DNA of 64,000 nucleotides from Paraburkholderia acidipaludis NBRC 101816 (GCF_000684975.1 NZ_BAXZ01000016.1:136354-200353); one strand, 5' to 3'; counted from the stretch's first letter, positions 1 to 10,048 are shown. The notes: generated from the sequence alone by a model not told the origin. Made by a program: numbers and translations.

Positions 1-303
1 GGCGTCGATCTGAAGCCGCCGGCGAAAGGCAAGACCAGCGAAGCGACGCGCAGAAAGGCCGCGAAGGATACGGCCGCGGGCCAAGGCAGGAAGCAGGCCG
101 GCGCCAGCTCCGAATCGAAGACCAAACGCTCGCGCACCACCACGGCCGTGCTGAAGCGCGAAGGTACGGCAGGCGCCTCGGGAAAGGCCATGGCGAAGCA
201 GGCAAAAAGCGCCGCGGAGCGCCGGCCGGCCAGCAGCCGCTCGGCCGCGGCGAAAAAAGCCGCGCAAACGCGGGCGGCACGCTCGCATCAGACGCACCGT
301 TAG
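1..303 (+). CDS. C-terminal part of a basic Ala/Lys/Arg-rich protein (5' end outside the window)
   Basis: An open frame runs from the first base to a TAG at 301-303, giving at least 100 residues. It is almost entirely Ala, Lys, Arg, Ser and Thr, with runs such as SAAAKKAAQTRAAR near the end. This low-complexity basic composition resembles the nucleic-acid-binding tails found on histone-H1-like or plasmid-stabilisation-type proteins of Burkholderiales. The conserved part of the protein lies upstream of the window, so no family can be assigned. Codon use is GC-rich, like its neighbours. A short secreted-protein gene starts 26 bases downstream on the same strand. Confidence 0.6.
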   Translation, partial: GVDLKPPAKGKTSEATRRKAAKDTAAGQGRKQAGASSESKTKRSRTTTAVLKREGTAGASGKAMAKQAKSAAERRPASSRSAAAKKAAQTRAARSHQTHR

Positions 304-329
304 CACGCCGCGCGCCCAGAGGACACGAG

Positions 330-617
330 ATGAAAGCGCTTTTAGCAACGTCTTTAGCCATACTGATCGCTTCGGTATTGGGCGCGGCCGCGACGCCTGC
401 ATGGTCGCAGACCGATGCTCCACCCGCCAGCCACAGTCACGACGAAGCGGCGGCGCCGCAGCACGGCGACCAGGGCGCATCGGCGCCCCGTGGCACGACC
501 GGGCAGCGCCGCGATTCGAACTACCCGAGCCCCGGCACGCCGGCAGGCGGCACCTATACACCGACGGGACGCGGTGGCGCACCAAATCCTGGTGCGCCTG
601 GTGCGCATCCGCAGTGA
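330..617 (+). CDS. small secreted Pro/Gly-rich hypothetical protein
   Basis: This is a 95-residue protein with a clear signal peptide: MKALLATSLAILIASVLGAA followed by a probable cleavage after a PAWS-like site near residue 26. The mature part is about 70 residues, rich in Pro, Gly, Ala, Thr, His and Gln, has no cysteine, and looks disordered. An AGAGGA ribosome-binding sequence sits about 6 bases before the ATG. The function is unknown. It is probably periplasmic or exported. It lies about 230 bases ahead of the contact-dependent inhibition adhesin gene, but nothing ties it to that system. Confidence 0.6.
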   Translation: MKALLATSLAILIASVLGAAATPAWSQTDAPPASHSHDEAAAPQHGDQGASAPRGTTGQRRDSNYPSPGTPAGGTYTPTGRGGAPNPGAPGAHPQ

Positions 618-851
618 CGAAGTCAGTCGAAGCCGGTTTAACCAGCAAAGACTCCATGAAAATTTAACGAAGCGTGGTTTCGATGCCGACGCCTGGCAAT
701 GCTTGACAGTCGTTAATTTGGGATTGGGTGAGCATGCCTGCGCGCATGAAACGCGCTTTCAGCGATGCCGTCGCCGGTGTCGAGTGACGTAGCCGGGAAA
801 CATCCTGCAAAGCGGCAGGACTTCACCCGGCATCACAGGTACAAACAAAAA

Positions 852-3800
852 ATGAATAGCCGTTGTTACCGGCTTGTGTTCAGCAAGCTGCGGGGAATGC
901 TTGTCGCCGTTTCAGAAACGGCCATCGCGCAGGGCAAGTCAGGCCAGGACGAAAACGGCCCATCGGTCGCACGCCGGTCCTTCACACTGTTCGCCATGCG
1001 TCATGTGGCCTTTGCCGCGCTGGCGGTCTTTGGCCTCGCACCTTTGATGGCCGGGGCGCAGATCGTGCCGTCCGGTGCGCATGCGCCGAACGTGATCAAT
1101 ACGGCCAACGGTCTGCCGCAGGTGAACGTGCAGAAGCCCTCGGGGGCGGGCGTCTCGCTCAATACCTATTCGCAGTTCGATGTCGGATCGGGTGGCGCGA
1201 TTTTGAACAACTCCCCCACGAACACGAACACACGGCTCGCCGGGCAGATATCGGGCAATCCGAATCTCTCGCCCGGCCAGTCCGCGAAGATCATCGTCAA
1301 CCAGGTCAACAGCAACAACCCCTCGCGCCTGGCCGGCTACGTGGAGGTGGCCGGCCAGAAAGCCGATGTGGTGATCGCCAACAGTTCGGGCCTGGTGGTG
1401 GACGGCGGGGGTTTTATCAATACGGCTCGCGGAATCCTGACGACGGGCAATCCGCTCATCGACGGCAGCGGCAACCTGAACGGTTTCAGCGTTACCCAGG
1501 GCACGATTACAGTCCAGGGCGCGGGCCTGAACGCCTCGAATATTGATGAAGTGGACCTGCTGGCGCGTGCCGTCGAGCTCAACGATGCGGCGGTCTACGC
1601 AAACAGGCTGAACGTCACCACGGGCGCCAACAGCATCGACTATGCGAGTCTGACGCCCACGCCCATCGCGGGCAGCGGCCCCGCGCCGGGGGTCTCCCTC
1701 GACGTATCGCAGCTCGGCGGCATGTATGCGAACAGCATAATCCTGGTGGGCACGGAGAACGGTGTCGGGGTCGCCAATGCCGGAACTATCGCGGCGCAGG
1801 CGGGGGACCTCACGCTCACGAGCGCGGGGCAACTCGTGCAGTCGGGCCGCATGAATGCGAGCGGCAACACGACGATCAACGCTGCCAGTATCCAGAACAC
1901 CGGCACGGTCTACTCGCAGCAGAATACCAGCCTCAGCACGCCCGGGGCGCTGGTGAACAGCGCGACCATTGCGGCACAGCAGAACACGTCGGTCAACGCG
2001 GGCAGTGTCGCCTCGACCGGCGTATTTGGCGCAGGCATCAACGGCGACGGCACGACCGGTCCGAGCGGCAACCTCTTGATATCGGCGGCGGGTCTGCTAT
2101 CGGCGAACGGCCAGAACGTCGCCGCCGGGATGATCACGCTCTACGGCGTCGCGCTCGACCTCTCGAATGCGCAGACCGGCGCGGGCACAGCGCTCGCCCT
2201 CACGGCTACCGGCGGCAACCTGAGTCTGGTCAATGCGACCACGGGCGCGGGTACGTCGATCACGGCCAATGCTGCGGGCACGTTCGACAACAGCGGGGGC
2301 AAGCTGTCCAGTGGCACGTCCACGCAGATTGTGGCGGGCGCTGTCACGAACGCGGCGGGCCAGATGACGGCCGGCACGACGCTCGGCATTGTGACCGGCG
2401 GCGCGTTCGACAATACCGGGGGTATCGCCCAGGCCCAGGGCCAGGAATCCATCAGCGCGGGATCGGTGGACAACACGGCCGGCAAGCTCCTCTCGCTCAA
2501 CGGCGACGGCCTCACGCTCAGCGCGACGGGGCAACTGGTCAATGGCGCGGGCGGCGACATTGGCGGTAACGGCGCGGTGTCGCTGCAGGGTGGCACGGTG
2601 GTCAACCAGGGCGATGTCACCGCGCAGACGAGTCTCCAGGTCTCGGCTCAATCCGTCGATAATTCCGGTGGTGCGATGGAGGCCGGGCAGAACGCGACCC
2701 TCAACGCCGGTTCGCAGTTCAAGAACGCCAGCGGTAACGTTTCAGCGCAGGCGGCAACGATCAGCGCGACGACCCTCGACAACAGTTCCGGCAGCACGCA
2801 GGCCGCGCAACTGACGCTGAACGCGACGAACTTCGTCAATCACGCGGGCACGGTCACGCAAACGGGTACGGGGCCGATGGCGGTCAATGTCAGCGGCCTG
2901 TTTGATAACTCCGCAGGCGGCACGTTCCAGACCAACAGTACGGACCTTGCACTTTCGCCCGCGACCATCGACAACGACGGCGGCTCGATCCTGCACGCGG
3001 GCACTGGCACCTTCACGCTCGATCCGGGTAACGGGTCGGGGTCCGTCTCGGATGTCAACGGCCGGATGGTGAGCAACGGGCAGGTCGTGCTGCAGGCCGG
3101 GTCGCTCAACAATACCTCGGGCGACATCGAAGGCAAGGCGGGGCTCGCGGCGAACGTGAGCGGCGAAGCGAACAATACCGATGGCAAACTGCTGTCGGGC
3201 GCAGGGCTGGGTCTCGCCAGCGGCACCTTCGTCAACGATGGCGGGACCACGAGCGCGAACACCAGCGCCACCATTACGACCGGTTCCCTGTCAAACCGCA
3301 ACGGCGGCAGTATCGAAGCCCCGGACCTCACGCTGGACGTGAGCGGCACGGCCGACAACAACGGCGGCAGTGTGGCCGCGAACCAGCTCCAGGTCTCCGC
3401 GACCGACCTCATCAACGAGGGCGGCACGGTCACGCAGTACGGAACGGGGCCAATGGCCTTCAACGTCACGAACCTGTTCGATAACTCAGCTGGCGGCACG
3501 TTCCAGACCAACAGCACGAATTTCACGCTGTCCCCCGCTTCCGTCGACAACGATGGTGGTTCGATCCTGCACGCGGGGACTGGCCTCTTCACGCTCGATC
3601 CGGGTAATGGGTCGGGCTCGTTCTCGAATGTCGGCGGCAAGGTCATCAGCGCGGGCACCATCAACGCGCAGATGGGCGCTTTCAACAACGGCAGTGGCAC
3701 GTTCGCCGCGCAGCAGGGCATGACGGTTGCCGTCCTGAACGGGATCAACAACACTGCCGGTCTGATGCGCTCGTTCGGCTCGCTCGACCTCACGACCGGC

Positions 3801-6800
3801 GGGGCCCTTACCAACGTCGGGGGAAGTGTCCAGGCGGGCACCAGCACGGCGGATGCCCCGACGCTCTCGGTGCAGGCAACCAGCATCGACAACACCCAGG
3901 GCGTCGTGAGCAACCTGGGTACGGGTAATACGTCGATACAGGGCGGCAGCCAGATCGTCAACGCGGCGGGCGTCGTGACGGGCAACGGCGCGGTGTCGAT
4001 GGGTGCGTCGGATATCCAGAACACCCAGGGCGGCCAGGTGAGCGGCGCGAGCCTCGGGGTGCAGGCGGGCGACATCGACAACACCAGCAGCCAGATGGGC
4101 ACGCTGCCGGGTTCGCAGGGCGATGCTGTCATCACGGCAACCGGCACCATCACGAACACGAACGGCCAGATGGGGGCCACGCACGACCTGACCCTGTCGG
4201 CCAGTACGCTGTCCGGCGGCGGCATCTATTCCGCCAGCAATGACGTGTCGGTAAACCTGCAGGGCGACTTCACGACCACGCCCGACCAGCAGTTCGACGC
4301 GGGCCACAACCTCACCTTCACGCTGCCGGGCACCTTCACCAACGGCGCCATCGTGGAAGCCGCGAACAACCTGGGCGTCAATGCAGGCGATATCGTCAAC
4401 AGCGGCGCCATGATGGCGGGCGGCACGCTCGAAACGCACTCCAGTACCCTCACGAACACGGGCGCGATGGTGGGCGGCAGCGTCTCGCTCAATGCGACCA
4501 GCACCCTGTCGAACAGTGGCCCGAGCGCGCTGATCGGCGCGTCGGACAGCAGCGGCACGCTCGAGCTGCTCGCGCCCGACATCGAGAACGTCGACAACGT
4601 CACGGCGACCGACACGCAGGCAACCACCGCGATCTTTGGACTCGGCAGTGTCGTGCTGGCGGGCGGAAAGAATGCGGACGGCAGTTACACGAACGCGAAC
4701 CTGATCGACAACGTCTCGGCGCTGATCCAGTCCTCGGCCGACATGGCGCTCTACGCGAACCAGGTGACGAACACGCGGCGCGTGATGACGACCTCGGGCT
4801 CCTACAGCGTGGCGCTCGATGCCAGCTCGTCGATCATCCAGCAGCTCGGCATCAGCCTGTCCGGGTGTACCGCCACCTACATGGCCGCATGCGGCCCCGG
4901 CAATCCGCAGGTGATGGGTTCCACGGGCGATCCGTCGATGATCGGCGGCGTGCCCACCGATCCGCCGCATGGGGGCCAGTGGAACAGCACCTACCAGTAC
5001 ACGACCTATACGGGCGTAGCGCTCGCGAACCTGATCACGGCCATCAGCCCGCAGTCGCAGATCATCTCCGGCGGAAACCTCAATGCGTCGTCGGTGGGGC
5101 TGTTCCAGAACTACTGGAGCGCGGTGGCGGCGGTCGGCAACATCGCCATGCCGGCCACGCTCGACCAGAACAGCTGGCAGGGCCAGCTTGCGCCCGGTGT
5201 GCAGGTCACGTATTCGGGCGAGTATCACTACGACAACTACGACAACAGCGAATACAACTGGCAACTGCCGTTCGGCAATGCCGGGTTCGTCACGCCCAAT
5301 CCGGGGGGGTACAACCAGGCAGCGCCGGCCGATATCCGCACCTACGCCCTGCCGTCCTACGAATCGAGCTTCGTGGCTGGCGGCACGATCACCGGCACGG
5401 GCGTCAACATCGACAACACGGCCGGCAATGCCGGGATTCCGTCGATGAATCTCGCACCGGGCACGTCGCTGGCCGTCGGTATCGGGACGCTCAGCGGCGC
5501 GGCAGGCGGCACGAGCGCCGGCACCGGCCCGGTCAAGGGCGGCGGGGGCACGGTCGATCCGGCTATCGCGAGCGCCACGGCGCAGAACGTGCTGGACAAT
5601 CTGACCATTCCGCAGGGCGGCCTCTTCCATCTGGATACCACGCCAGGGGCGCCGTACCTCATCGAGACCAATCCGGCCTTCACGAGCACGAATTCGTTTC
5701 TCTCCAGCAACTACTACCTGAACCTGCTGGGGTACAACCCGCAGACCACCGAAAAGCGCCTGGGCGACGGCCTCTACGAGCAGCAGCTCGTGCAGAACCA
5801 GATCACGTCGCTCACCGGCAAGGCGGTGCTCGGCCCCTACACCAACACGCAGTCGATGTATGAGGCGCTGATGGCCTCGGGCGCGTCGCTCGCGCAGTCG
5901 CTGAACCTGCCGCTCGGCATGGGCCTGTCGGCCGCCCAGGTGGCCGCGCTTACGTCGAATGTGATCATCATGCAGACGGAAGTCGTGGACGGACAGTCCG
6001 TGCTCGTGCCGGTCGTCTATCTCGCGCAGGCCAGCCAGCAGAACGTACAGGGGCCGCTGATCGGGGCGACGGACATCGACCTGCAGAACGCGCAGACCTT
6101 CACGAACAGCGGCACGGTGCAGGCCGGCAATACGCTTTCGATCAGCGGCCAGCAGATCAGCGACGCGTTCGGCGCGCTGAAAAGCGGTGGCCTGATGTCG
6201 CTGAACACGACAGGCGACATCGACTTCACCTCGGCGAACGTGAGCGCGGGCAGCCTTGCGCTGAACACGGGCGGCAACCTGATCCTCAACACGGCGACGA
6301 ATACGCTGAACCAGGTTAGCGCTACGGGCGCGACGCGCGTGAACACGACGCTCGGCCCCATCGCGAACCTGGACGTGGCGGGCAACGCCTCGATCGTCAC
6401 GGGCGGCAACTTCGGGCAGAACGGCAGTAATCTCAATGTCGGCGGCAATCTCGGCATGGCCGTGGGCGGCAACTGGGATATCGGCACGGTGCAGACCGGC
6501 GAGCACAAGGTGGTCGAGCGCGCGAACGGCGTGTCGAATACGGACATCAACAGCGCGACGGGCAGTACCATGAACGTGGGCGGGGTGTCTGAAATTGGCG
6601 TCGAAAACAACCTGACGGCGACCGGAGCAAACATCAACCTGGCCGGTGGCGGCGTTCTCGCGGCAAAGGGTGACGCGACGTTCCAGGCGGCCACAACCAC
6701 GTCGACGGTCGACAGCAACGACTCGGGCAGCGATTCCCACGGCAGCTACGCGCAGACCTCGCACGTTTCCAGCCAGACGTTGACCGGCACGACGCTCAAT

Positions 6801-9713
6801 GCCGGTAATTCGCTGACCGTCGCATCGGGCAACAATATCAACGTGACCGGGAGCACGATCAACCTCGCCCAGGGCACGGCGACGCTCGCAGCCGCCAACG
6901 ACGTGAACATCGGCGCGGCGACCGCAACGCAGGTGGACAACTCGCAGGAGCAGCACAGCCACAGCAACATGGTGAGCGGCATGCAGGAGGCCAGCTCGCG
7001 CGACACGACCATCACACAGTCCCAGGGTAGCACGGTCTCGGCGGATGCCCTGTCGATCAGCAGCGGTCACGATATCAACGTGACGGGCAGCACGGTTGTC
7101 GGCACGAACAACGTGGCGCTCAGTGCGGCGAACAACGTGAACATCACCACGTCGCAGGACACGATGCAGTCCTCGGGCAGCCAGAAGGAAACGCATACGG
7201 GTCTCGGCACGAGCGGGCTGTCGGTGACGGTCGGCACGAACAAACTCGCCACGACCGACCAGGAGTCGAGTGTGACGAACAATGCGAGCATGGTCGGCTC
7301 GCTGGACGGCAGCGTCTCGGTTAGCGCGGGCAACAACCTGACCGTAACTGGCAGCGACCTGATCGCCGCGAAGAACATCACGGGCACCGCGGCGAACGTT
7401 ACGATCAATTCGGCGACCAATACGGGCAACACGAGCCAGTCGCAGCAGACAGGCAGCAGCGGCCTGGCGATTGGCCTGGGCGGCAGCGTGGGCGATGCGA
7501 TCAATGGTGCGTACCAGCAGGGTCAGTCGCTCGCGAGCGGCAGCAGCAATGGACGTGCGGATGCGTTGCACGCGATCGCGGCAGGCGGCGATGCGGCGCT
7601 GGCGAGCTACGGCGCGTACCAGATGGCGACGACCGGGGTTTCCCAGGCGGCGGGCGCGCCGAGCATCGGCGTGCAGGTCAGTGTCGGCTCAAGCCACAGC
7701 CAGAGCCAGTCGTCGGAGAACCAGACGACGCAGGTGGGTTCGAACGTGCAGGCGGGCGGCACGACCACCTTCGTTGCGACGGGCAACGGCACGGCGGGCA
7801 GCGGCAATGTGACGATTGCCGGTTCGAACGTGAGTGCCAGCGATGTCGTGCTGGCCGCGGCGAACCAGGTCAACATCGTGAATACGACGAACACCGATTC
7901 GACGCGCAGTTCGAATTCGTCGTCCGGGGCGAGCGTGGGCGTGTCCCTCACCACGAACGGCTTCGGGGTGTCGGCCTCGATGCAGAACGCGCACGGCGAC
8001 GCGAACAGCGATGCGGCGACGCAGAATGCCTCGCACGTTACAGGGACGAACAGCGTCACGATCCTGAGCGGCGGCGACACGAACATCACCGGCTCCCAGG
8101 TGGCGGGCAACCAGGTGACGGCGGCCGTGGGCGGCAACCTCAATATCGCGAGCGTGCAGGACACGACGACGAGCGCAGCGCACCAGAGCAGCGCGGGCGG
8201 CGGGTTCAGTATCAGCGAGGCCGGCGGCAGCATCAGCGGCAGCGCGCAGAACGGGCACGCCGACGGCAACTACGCGCAGGTCAACGAGCAGGCCGGCATT
8301 GCGGCGGGCAGCGGCGGCTTCGACATCGGCGTCAAGGGCAATACGGGCTTGACGGGTGCGGTTATCTCCAGCACGTCCGACGCCTCGAGGAACAGCCTGA
8401 CGACGGGCACGCTGACGTACAGCGATATCCAGAACCAGAGCCACTACGACGCGACGAGCAACGGGATCAGTGCCGGCGCTGGCTTCGGTAATACGGGCAC
8501 GGCGATTGGTCCAGGCTCAGTGAGCGGCACCGGTAGTATCGCGCCGATGATGTCGCAGGACGCCAACGGGGACCAGAGCGCGACGACACGTAGCGCGATC
8601 AGTGCGGGCACGATCAACGTCACGAATCCCGGCGCGCAGACGCAGGACGTGGCGAACCTGAGCCGCGACACGACCAACACCAACGGCACCGTTGCGAATA
8701 CGCCCGATGTGAACACCCTGCTCAACCAGCAGGCCGATACGATGCAGGCGGCGCAGGCAGCGGGCCAGGTCGTGGCGCAGGGTATCGGCGCCTATGCGAA
8801 TTCGAAGGAACAGGCAGCGAAGGATGCTGGCGATTCCGCAACGGCCGACGCATGGGCCGAAGGCGGTACGGATCGTGTCCTCGCGCACATCGCGGGCGGC
8901 GCACTGATTGGCGGTCTGGGCGGTGGCGGCTTCGGCACGGCGGCTGCCGGGGCTGCGGGCGCGGGCGTATCGTCAGCGCTGGCAGGCAAGCTGAACAGCG
9001 TGGCGGATTCGATTGGTGGCGCGACGGGTTCCATGACGGTCGGCAACACCGTGTCGAACGTGCTGGCGGGTCTCAGCGGCGCGCTCGTCGGTGGTAGCGC
9101 GGGTGCGTTCACGGCGTCGAATGCGGACCTCTATAACCGCAATCAGACGAATGCCAATGGCACGGGGGGGACCGGTAGCCAAGCGCTCGACAAGGTGGAA
9201 CAGTACGCCTCGGAGTTCGGCCAGGCGGCTCTGGACCTTGTTCCTGGTCATAAGATGGCCGACCAAGCGCAAACAGCGTTTGCGCTTGGTAATTACGGCA
9301 TGGGAGTGGCACTAGCTATTGGTTCTATCGGCGACGCCGCAATGGGAGTGCTTACGGGCGGCGAGAGCGATGCAATTTCTTCAGCGGTCGGTAGAGCGAC
9401 AAGTGAAATTGCCACCGCCGATGGTGCTACTAACGTCACCAATGGTCTGAACTTGAACAAGTCCTTGGCGAGTCAGCAGCAACTTTCAGAGCTAACGGGT
9501 GCAGTTACGACGGTCGCTGGCAACGGTTCAAATACCACTCTACGTGATGCGCCTCGTTTGGTGGCTGAGTATGGGGGCAATCCGAGCGATTGGAGTAAAG
9601 TTACAAGTTCGAGTTATACAGCGGCTGATGGAACCCAATACGAAATTCATGCCTATAAGAATGCCGTAACGGGTGAAATTGTAGAACCCAAAACCATCGT
9701 TACCGGAAAGTGA
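852..9713 (+). CDS. bcpA: BcpA/CdiA-type contact-dependent inhibition adhesin with C-terminal toxin
   Basis: This 2953-residue two-partner-secretion exoprotein delivers a toxin to neighbouring bacteria on contact. The start at 852 is chosen because it opens an extended signal peptide region (MNSRCYRLVF...), followed by a hydrophobic signal sequence cleaved near residue 69; an upstream in-frame ATG at 765 would add 29 unrelated residues. The TPS secretion domain follows, with NPNL at 136-139 and a DGGGFIN segment. After it come long filamentous-haemagglutinin beta-helix repeats, and Ser/Thr/Asn/Gly-rich repeats past residue about 1900. NADLYN at 2757-2762 matches the Burkholderia Nx(E/Q)LYN junction, with Asp in place of Glu/Gln. 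The about 195 residues after it are the variable toxic part. The immunity gene and the TpsB transporter gene follow directly, the Burkholderia order. The toxin activity is not recognised. Confidence 0.93.
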   Translation: MNSRCYRLVFSKLRGMLVAVSETAIAQGKSGQDENGPSVARRSFTLFAMRHVAFAALAVFGLAPLMAGAQIVPSGAHAPNVINTANGLPQVNVQKPSGAGVSLNTYSQFDVGSGGAILNNSPTNTNTRLAGQISGNPNLSPGQSAKIIVNQVNSNNPSRLAGYVEVAGQKADVVIANSSGLVVDGGGFINTARGILTTGNPLIDGSGNLNGFSVTQGTITVQGAGLNASNIDEVDLLARAVELNDAAVYANRLNVTTGANSIDYASLTPTPIAGSGPAPGVSLDVSQLGGMYANSIILVGTENGVGVANAGTIAAQAGDLTLTSAGQLVQSGRMNASGNTTINAASIQNTGTVYSQQNTSLSTPGALVNSATIAAQQNTSVNAGSVASTGVFGAGINGDGTTGPSGNLLISAAGLLSANGQNVAAGMITLYGVALDLSNAQTGAGTALALTATGGNLSLVNATTGAGTSITANAAGTFDNSGGKLSSGTSTQIVAGAVTNAAGQMTAGTTLGIVTGGAFDNTGGIAQAQGQESISAGSVDNTAGKLLSLNGDGLTLSATGQLVNGAGGDIGGNGAVSLQGGTVVNQGDVTAQTSLQVSAQSVDNSGGAMEAGQNATLNAGSQFKNASGNVSAQAATISATTLDNSSGSTQAAQLTLNATNFVNHAGTVTQTGTGPMAVNVSGLFDNSAGGTFQTNSTDLALSPATIDNDGGSILHAGTGTFTLDPGNGSGSVSDVNGRMVSNGQVVLQAGSLNNTSGDIEGKAGLAANVSGEANNTDGKLLSGAGLGLASGTFVNDGGTTSANTSATITTGSLSNRNGGSIEAPDLTLDVSGTADNNGGSVAANQLQVSATDLINEGGTVTQYGTGPMAFNVTNLFDNSAGGTFQTNSTNFTLSPASVDNDGGSILHAGTGLFTLDPGNGSGSFSNVGGKVISAGTINAQMGAFNNGSGTFAAQQGMTVAVLNGINNTAGLMRSFGSLDLTTGGALTNVGGSVQAGTSTADAPTLSVQATSIDNTQGVVSNLGTGNTSIQGGSQIVNAAGVVTGNGAVSMGASDIQNTQGGQVSGASLGVQAGDIDNTSSQMGTLPGSQGDAVITATGTITNTNGQMGATHDLTLSASTLSGGGIYSASNDVSVNLQGDFTTTPDQQFDAGHNLTFTLPGTFTNGAIVEAANNLGVNAGDIVNSGAMMAGGTLETHSSTLTNTGAMVGGSVSLNATSTLSNSGPSALIGASDSSGTLELLAPDIENVDNVTATDTQATTAIFGLGSVVLAGGKNADGSYTNANLIDNVSALIQSSADMALYANQVTNTRRVMTTSGSYSVALDASSSIIQQLGISLSGCTATYMAACGPGNPQVMGSTGDPSMIGGVPTDPPHGGQWNSTYQYTTYTGVALANLITAISPQSQIISGGNLNASSVGLFQNYWSAVAAVGNIAMPATLDQNSWQGQLAPGVQVTYSGEYHYDNYDNSEYNWQLPFGNAGFVTPNPGGYNQAAPADIRTYALPSYESSFVAGGTITGTGVNIDNTAGNAGIPSMNLAPGTSLAVGIGTLSGAAGGTSAGTGPVKGGGGTVDPAIASATAQNVLDNLTIPQGGLFHLDTTPGAPYLIETNPAFTSTNSFLSSNYYLNLLGYNPQTTEKRLGDGLYEQQLVQNQITSLTGKAVLGPYTNTQSMYEALMASGASLAQSLNLPLGMGLSAAQVAALTSNVIIMQTEVVDGQSVLVPVVYLAQASQQNVQGPLIGATDIDLQNAQTFTNSGTVQAGNTLSISGQQISDAFGALKSGGLMSLNTTGDIDFTSANVSAGSLALNTGGNLILNTATNTLNQVSATGATRVNTTLGPIANLDVAGNASIVTGGNFGQNGSNLNVGGNLGMAVGGNWDIGTVQTGEHKVVERANGVSNTDINSATGSTMNVGGVSEIGVENNLTATGANINLAGGGVLAAKGDATFQAATTTSTVDSNDSGSDSHGSYAQTSHVSSQTLTGTTLNAGNSLTVASGNNINVTGSTINLAQGTATLAAANDVNIGAATATQVDNSQEQHSHSNMVSGMQEASSRDTTITQSQGSTVSADALSISSGHDINVTGSTVVGTNNVALSAANNVNITTSQDTMQSSGSQKETHTGLGTSGLSVTVGTNKLATTDQESSVTNNASMVGSLDGSVSVSAGNNLTVTGSDLIAAKNITGTAANVTINSATNTGNTSQSQQTGSSGLAIGLGGSVGDAINGAYQQGQSLASGSSNGRADALHAIAAGGDAALASYGAYQMATTGVSQAAGAPSIGVQVSVGSSHSQSQSSENQTTQVGSNVQAGGTTTFVATGNGTAGSGNVTIAGSNVSASDVVLAAANQVNIVNTTNTDSTRSSNSSSGASVGVSLTTNGFGVSASMQNAHGDANSDAATQNASHVTGTNSVTILSGGDTNITGSQVAGNQVTAAVGGNLNIASVQDTTTSAAHQSSAGGGFSISEAGGSISGSAQNGHADGNYAQVNEQAGIAAGSGGFDIGVKGNTGLTGAVISSTSDASRNSLTTGTLTYSDIQNQSHYDATSNGISAGAGFGNTGTAIGPGSVSGTGSIAPMMSQDANGDQSATTRSAISAGTINVTNPGAQTQDVANLSRDTTNTNGTVANTPDVNTLLNQQADTMQAAQAAGQVVAQGIGAYANSKEQAAKDAGDSATADAWAEGGTDRVLAHIAGGALIGGLGGGGFGTAAAGAAGAGVSSALAGKLNSVADSIGGATGSMTVGNTVSNVLAGLSGALVGGSAGAFTASNADLYNRNQTNANGTGGTGSQALDKVEQYASEFGQAALDLVPGHKMADQAQTAFALGNYGMGVALAIGSIGDAAMGVLTGGESDAISSAVGRATSEIATADGATNVTNGLNLNKSLASQQQLSELTGAVTTVAGNGSNTTLRDAPRLVAEYGGNPSDWSKVTSSSYTAADGTQYEIHAYKNAVTGEIVEPKTIVTGK
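2845..3065 (+). repeat. first copy of an internal duplication in bcpA
   Basis: This stretch of bcpA encodes GTVTQTGTGPMAVNVSGLFD and continues through a FQTNST segment to a FTLDPGNGSGS segment. A diverged second copy begins 576 bases (192 codons) downstream. The spacing is a whole number of codons, which fits a within-gene duplication of a beta-helix block. Confidence 0.75.
3421..3641 (+). repeat. second copy of the internal duplication in bcpA
   Basis: This copy encodes GTVTQYGTGPMAFNVTNLFD and again runs through FQTNST, SILHAGTG and FTLDPGNGSGS. It is offset by 576 bases from the first copy at 2845-3065. Differences between copies are mostly synonymous or conservative, so the duplication is not recent. 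Confidence 0.75.
9120..9713 (+). other. variable C-terminal toxin region of BcpA (BcpA-CT)
   Basis: This is the part of bcpA from the NADLYN junction to the stop. The first about 35 codons stay GC-rich. From about 9230 the sequence becomes clearly less GC-rich and uses more A/T-ending codons, and this continues through the immunity gene. That is the usual mark of an exchangeable toxin/immunity cassette. The translated region has a hydrophobic Gly/Ala stretch (about residues 2805-2835), then a linker. The last about 55 residues contain EYGGNPSDWSK, SSSYTAADGTQYEIH and a VEPKT ending. I recall this C-terminal pattern from other polymorphic toxins but cannot name its activity. Confidence 0.7.
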
Positions 9714-9718
9714 AAAGT

Positions 9719-10048
9719 ATGAACGATAGTGCAACTCAAGCGCGTCAGCATTTTCTGGATCTGTTGTTTTCGATGCTAGATGGTCGGCTTTCATATTTCG
9801 AAGGGGCCGCACAGGTACTTAATATTGATCGGCGCCTGCTCGGTATCCCAGAACGGGATACCGACTTCGAAAAATTCGTGCTGATTAGATCTGAGACGGA
9901 TCATCTTCCACTGCGCCAACAGCAATCACTCTGGTCGGCTGACGCGTTGGAAAAGCTTCGAGGCGAATTCGCTCAAACCGAGGAGTGGGCGAAAACCTTT
10001 GCGCCAGAGGCGTGCAATAACCTAATTGCGAGACTCAAGAAGGGTTAA
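9719..10048 (+). CDS. bcpI: contact-dependent inhibition immunity protein (BcpI/CdiI)
   Basis: A 109-residue soluble acidic protein directly follows the toxin-encoding end of bcpA and should neutralise that toxin in the cytoplasm of sister cells. The ATG at 9719 is preferred because GGAAAG lies 8 bases before it. A GTG at 9710 overlapping the bcpA stop is the alternative and adds three residues. The protein has no signal peptide or membrane segment. It ends in a pattern of LW, a WA helix and a Cys-containing helix that I associate, from memory only, with small DUF-type immunity proteins. Its base composition is lower in GC than the flanks and matches the end of bcpA. Identity as the immunity gene rests mainly on position. 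Confidence 0.8.
   Translation: MNDSATQARQHFLDLLFSMLDGRLSYFEGAAQVLNIDRRLLGIPERDTDFEKFVLIRSETDHLPLRQQQSLWSADALEKLRGEFAQTEEWAKTFAPEACNNLIARLKKG

Noticed and set aside
703..731. TTGACA at 703-708 as the promoter of bcpA
   Set aside because: No acceptable -10 hexamer lies 16-18 bases downstream, so only the -35 half is present.
3486..7571. A 1361-codon open frame on the minus strand across the adhesin gene
   Set aside because: Its product is Arg/Ala/His-rich without any recognisable domain. It is the antisense shadow of the GC-rich bcpA coding frame.
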